DNA from: an uncultured Lachnospiraceae bacterium
GTDB taxonomy: Bacteria > Bacillota > Clostridia > Lachnospirales > Lachnospiraceae
Assembly: GCA_910588895.1 (NCBI GenBank)
Contig: CAJUSS010000167.1
Location: forward strand, 1-6,861
Length of the DNA stretch: 6,861 bases
Reading direction: 5' to 3'
Positions 4,718 to 6,861 of this stretch are shown in pieces (within the stretch, counting starts at the first letter, position 1; every line of letters starts with the position of its first letter). The position numbers and the translations under genes are program-made. Under the pieces are notes generated by a model that saw only the letters and a program-made list of their open reading frames with translations, was not told where the DNA came from and searched no databases.

Positions 4718-5635
4718 ATGATCAAGCAGCTGATCGATAAGATCACAAGTACAAACGCCCCTATCTGTGTAGGCTTAGATCCTATGCTGAGCTATATCCC
4801 GGAGCACGTGACGAAGAAGGCCTTTGAGGCTTTTGGCGAGACCCTGGAGGGGGCGGCGGAAGCGGTCTGGCAGTTCAATAAGGAGATCGTTGATCACACC
4901 TGGGATCTGATCCCGTCGGTAAAGCCTCAGATCGCCATGTACGAGCAGTTCGGCATCCCGGGGCTGATGGCCTACAAGAAGACGGTGGACTACTGCCATG
5001 AAAAGGGGCTGGTAGTGATCGGGGACGCGAAGCGGGGCGATATCGGCTCCACCTCGGCGGCCTATGCCGCAGGACATATCGGAAAGGTGCAGGTGGGGAA
5101 CAAGACCTTCTCCGGATTTGGAACAGATTTTCTGACGGTAAACCCCTACTTTGGGACCGATGGGGTAAAGCCCTTTGTGGATGTGTGCAGGACAGAGGAT
5201 AAGGGCCTGTTCATCCTGGTCAAGACCTCGAACCCTTCCAGCGGCGAGTTCCAGGACAAGCTGATCGACGGACAGCCCTTATATGAGTTGGTGGCGGATA
5301 TGGTGGTCCAGTGGGGCAGCGGCTGCATGGACGGCGGCTACAGCAACATAGGCGCAGTGGTAGGCGCTACCTATCCAAAGATGAGCCGGATCTTGCGGCA
5401 GCGGATGCCCCATACCTATTTCCTGGTGCCTGGCTACGGCGCACAGGGCGGCACGGCGGAGGATCTGCGCGACTGCTTTAATGAGGACGGGCTGGGCGCG
5501 GTGGTCAACTCTTCCAGAGGGATCATCGCGGCATATAAAAAGGAAGCGTACGCAAAGTTTGGGCCGGAGCATTTCGGGGAGGCCTCCAGGCAGGCCGTGA
5601 TCGATATGGTGGAGGATATCCGCAGGGTCCTGTAA
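4718..5635 (+). CDS. pyrF: Orotidine 5'-phosphate decarboxylase (long, type 2 form)
   Basis: Catalyses the last step of UMP synthesis, OMP to UMP plus CO2, in the cytoplasm. At 305 residues it belongs to the longer type 2 group, not the form of about 240 residues found in Bacillus and E. coli. The barrel motifs are visible: CVGLDPML (17-24), SVKPQ with Lys69 (67-71), the catalytic DAKRGDIGSTSAAYA (103-117) with Lys105 and Asp108, LTVNPYFGTDGV (139-150), LVPGYGAQGG (236-245) and NSSRG with the phosphate-contacting Arg (264-268). AAGGAGG stands 6 bases upstream. It is the first gene of the pyr unit, ahead of pyrK and pyrD. A 65-bp gap to pyrK has no terminator, so co-transcription is likely. 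No defects are seen. Confidence 0.97.
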   Translation: MIKQLIDKITSTNAPICVGLDPMLSYIPEHVTKKAFEAFGETLEGAAEAVWQFNKEIVDHTWDLIPSVKPQIAMYEQFGIPGLMAYKKTVDYCHEKGLVVIGDAKRGDIGSTSAAYAAGHIGKVQVGNKTFSGFGTDFLTVNPYFGTDGVKPFVDVCRTEDKGLFILVKTSNPSSGEFQDKLIDGQPLYELVADMVVQWGSGCMDGGYSNIGAVVGATYPKMSRILRQRMPHTYFLVPGYGAQGGTAEDLRDCFNEDGLGAVVNSSRGIIAAYKKEAYAKFGPEHFGEASRQAVIDMVEDIRRVL

Positions 5636-5700
5636 GATGTGCGATGGCCTGCCGGAGGGGACGAGAGCGCCCAAAAGATATAGAGAGGTTTGGTGCAGAT

Positions 5701-6477
5701 ATGGCAAAGGTAAAAGAGACCGCCCGGGTCTTGAGCCAGGAGAAGCTGGCGGAGGGCATCTACAGCATGTGGATCCGCTCGGATAAGATCGCTTTCCAGG
5801 CTGTGCCGGGGCAGTTCATCGATGTATATACGAAGGATAACGCAAGGCTCTTGCCCAGGCCGATCAGCTTATGCGAGATCGACCGGGAGGGGGGCAGGCT
5901 GCGGATCGTCTACCGCGTGGCCGGGAAGGGGACAGAGGAGTTCTCCCGGTATCAGGCAGAGGAAAAGATCCATATCCTGGGACCTCTGGGAAATGGCTTT
6001 CCGATGGAGGCGGCAGAAGGAAAACGGGTGTTCTTGATCGGGGGCGGTATCGGGATCCCTCCCATGCTGGCGGCGGCAGCACAGGTTAGGGGGGATAAGA
6101 CAGCCGTTTTAGGTTACCGGGACGGCCGGCTCTTTTTAAAGGAAGCTTTTGCGGCTCAGGGGCCGGTCTATGTGGCCACGGAGGACGGGAGCGCAGGGAC
6201 CAGAGGGAATGTGCTGGATGCGATCCGGGAGGAAGGGCTGGAGGCCGATCTGATCTTTGCCTGCGGCCCCACGCCCATGCTAAGGGCCGTCAAGGCCTAT
6301 GCCAAGGAGAAGGGGATAGAGTGCTATCTATCCCTGGAGGAGCGGATGGCCTGCGGGATCGGCGCCTGCCTAGCCTGTGTGTGCCGGTCGAAGGAGATCG
6401 ACGGCCATTCCCATGTGCATAATAAGCGGGTCTGCAAGGACGGACCGGTATTTCGCGCAGAGGAGGTGGAGCTCTGA
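5701..6477 (+). CDS. pyrK: Dihydroorotate dehydrogenase B, electron transfer subunit PyrK
   Basis: FAD and [2Fe-2S] subunit that passes electrons from PyrD's FMN to NAD. It is 258 residues, normal for the family. A ferredoxin-reductase-type FAD domain comes first, with PGQF (36-39) and RPISL (53-57), then LGPLGNGF (93-100). The nucleotide-binding region begins with IGGGIGIPPML (113-123), with CGPTPML at 188-194. The C-terminal cluster motif CGIGACLAC (218-226) plus Cys245 in KRVCKDGPVF supplies four ligands in the expected C-x4-C-x2-C then distal C order. I chose the ATG at 5701: the family starts a few residues before the first beta strand, and the in-frame ATG at 5644 would add 19 basic residues. 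The ribosome binding site is weak (GAGAGG, 12 bases away). Its stop overlaps the pyrD start by one base. Confidence 0.94.
   Translation: MAKVKETARVLSQEKLAEGIYSMWIRSDKIAFQAVPGQFIDVYTKDNARLLPRPISLCEIDREGGRLRIVYRVAGKGTEEFSRYQAEEKIHILGPLGNGFPMEAAEGKRVFLIGGGIGIPPMLAAAAQVRGDKTAVLGYRDGRLFLKEAFAAQGPVYVATEDGSAGTRGNVLDAIREEGLEADLIFACGPTPMLRAVKAYAKEKGIECYLSLEERMACGIGACLACVCRSKEIDGHSHVHNKRVCKDGPVFRAEEVEL
6461..6466 (+). promoter_or_regulatory. pyrD ribosome binding site inside pyrK
   Basis: AGGAGG, 10 bases before the ATG at 6477 and within the last pyrK codons. It supports the upstream pyrD start over the internal ATG at 6555. Confidence 0.6.
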
Positions 6478-6861
6478 TGGAGAAAAACGACGGGAACACA
6501 GTCCGGGAAAAAGATCATGGTGCAGACCGGGAAGGAAATGGCCGCAAGGTGGACATGCAGGTCGATATCGCCGGTGTAAAGCTTAAGAACCCGGTGATGG
6601 AAGCCTCCGGCACCTTTGGCTCCGGAGTGGAGTACGGCGAGTTCGTAGACTTAGACCGCCTGGGCGCGGTGGTGAGCAAGGGCGTGGCCAATGTTCCATG
6701 GCCGGGGAATCCCACACCCAGGATTGCGGAGACCTGGGGCGGCATGCTCAATGCCATCGGCCTCCAGAACCCGGGGATCCATGTGTTCGCACAGAGGGAC
6801 ATCCCCTTTTTAAAGCAATATGACACAAAGATCGTGGTAAACGTGTGCGGCAAGACCCCGG
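6477..6861 (+). CDS. pyrD: Dihydroorotate dehydrogenase B, catalytic subunit PyrD (partial, runs off the right edge)
   Basis: FMN subunit that oxidises dihydroorotate to orotate as part of a heterotetramer with PyrK; about 128 codons of the roughly 300 expected are present. Motifs seen: LKNPVMEASGTFGSG (residues 36-50), VVSKGV and the following NVPWPGNPTPRIAET stretch (67-86), and GGMLNAIGLQNPG (88-100), which form the N-terminal barrel and the FMN/substrate site of class 1B enzymes. Its ATG overlaps the pyrK TGA as TGATG, so translation is probably coupled, as suits equimolar subunits. From this start the protein carries about 26 polar, charged residues before MQVDIAGV, where most family members begin. 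An internal start at 6555 is possible, but its upstream AAGGTGG is only 2 bases away. The catalytic base lies beyond the window. Confidence 0.95.
   Translation, partial: MEKNDGNTVREKDHGADREGNGRKVDMQVDIAGVKLKNPVMEASGTFGSGVEYGEFVDLDRLGAVVSKGVANVPWPGNPTPRIAETWGGMLNAIGLQNPGIHVFAQRDIPFLKQYDTKIVVNVCGKTP

Noticed and set aside
5644..5700. Earlier in-frame ATG for pyrK
   Set aside because: Adds 19 mostly basic residues not typical of PyrK and has no ribosome binding site directly upstream; the ATG at 5701 matches the family start.

Overview
The window looks like chromosomal DNA from an anaerobic Firmicute, most likely a moderately GC-rich member of the Lachnospiraceae/Clostridia. This rests on strong AAGGAGG-type ribosome binding sites, sigma-A-like promoters, the pyrF-pyrK-pyrD order with a PyrK-dependent (class 1B) dihydroorotate dehydrogenase, and the protein styles. 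The species cannot be named from sequence alone. No rRNA, tRNA, CRISPR array, transposase or phage gene is visible.

Layout. Positions 1-1650 (minus strand) hold a central-carbon unit. A well-formed promoter (1619-1647) drives fumC, class II fumarase (200-1564). It is followed after 79 bp by a good ribosome binding site and the N-terminus of what looks like a malic enzyme. That reading frame loses family similarity after about 22 codons and stops at position 10. Positions 1769-3802 (minus strand) hold a probable three-gene signalling operon: an ECF sigma factor, a single-pass zinc-finger (zf-HC2) anti-sigma factor overlapping it by 4 bp, and a membrane protein joining a MotA/TolQ/ExbB-like four-helix domain to a second, C-terminal zf-HC2 domain. 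Positions 3803-4157 are non-coding apart from candidate promoters and a long hairpin terminator. A small Cro/C1-type helix-turn-helix regulator (4158-4430, minus) follows. Its upstream region carries palindromes that could be its operator. From 4624 the plus strand carries the pyrimidine operon: promoter, pyrF, pyrK and a partial pyrD running off the right edge.

How the genes work together. PyrD and PyrK form the NAD-linked dihydroorotate dehydrogenase making orotate; PyrF makes UMP at the pathway's end. FumC interconverts fumarate and malate, and an intact malic enzyme downstream would convert malate to pyruvate. In the sigma cassette, the classical anti-sigma should hold the sigma factor at the membrane. 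The second zf-HC2 protein, whose zinc finger is about 50% identical over 36 residues, may be a second input or a competing sink for the same sigma factor.

The two most unusual items are the MotA-like/zf-HC2 fusion inside an ECF operon, and a pair of near-identical intergenic elements (about 1679-1740 and 4533-4613). These lie in the same orientation upstream of the fumC and pyrF promoters and differ mainly by a 26-bp internal segment.
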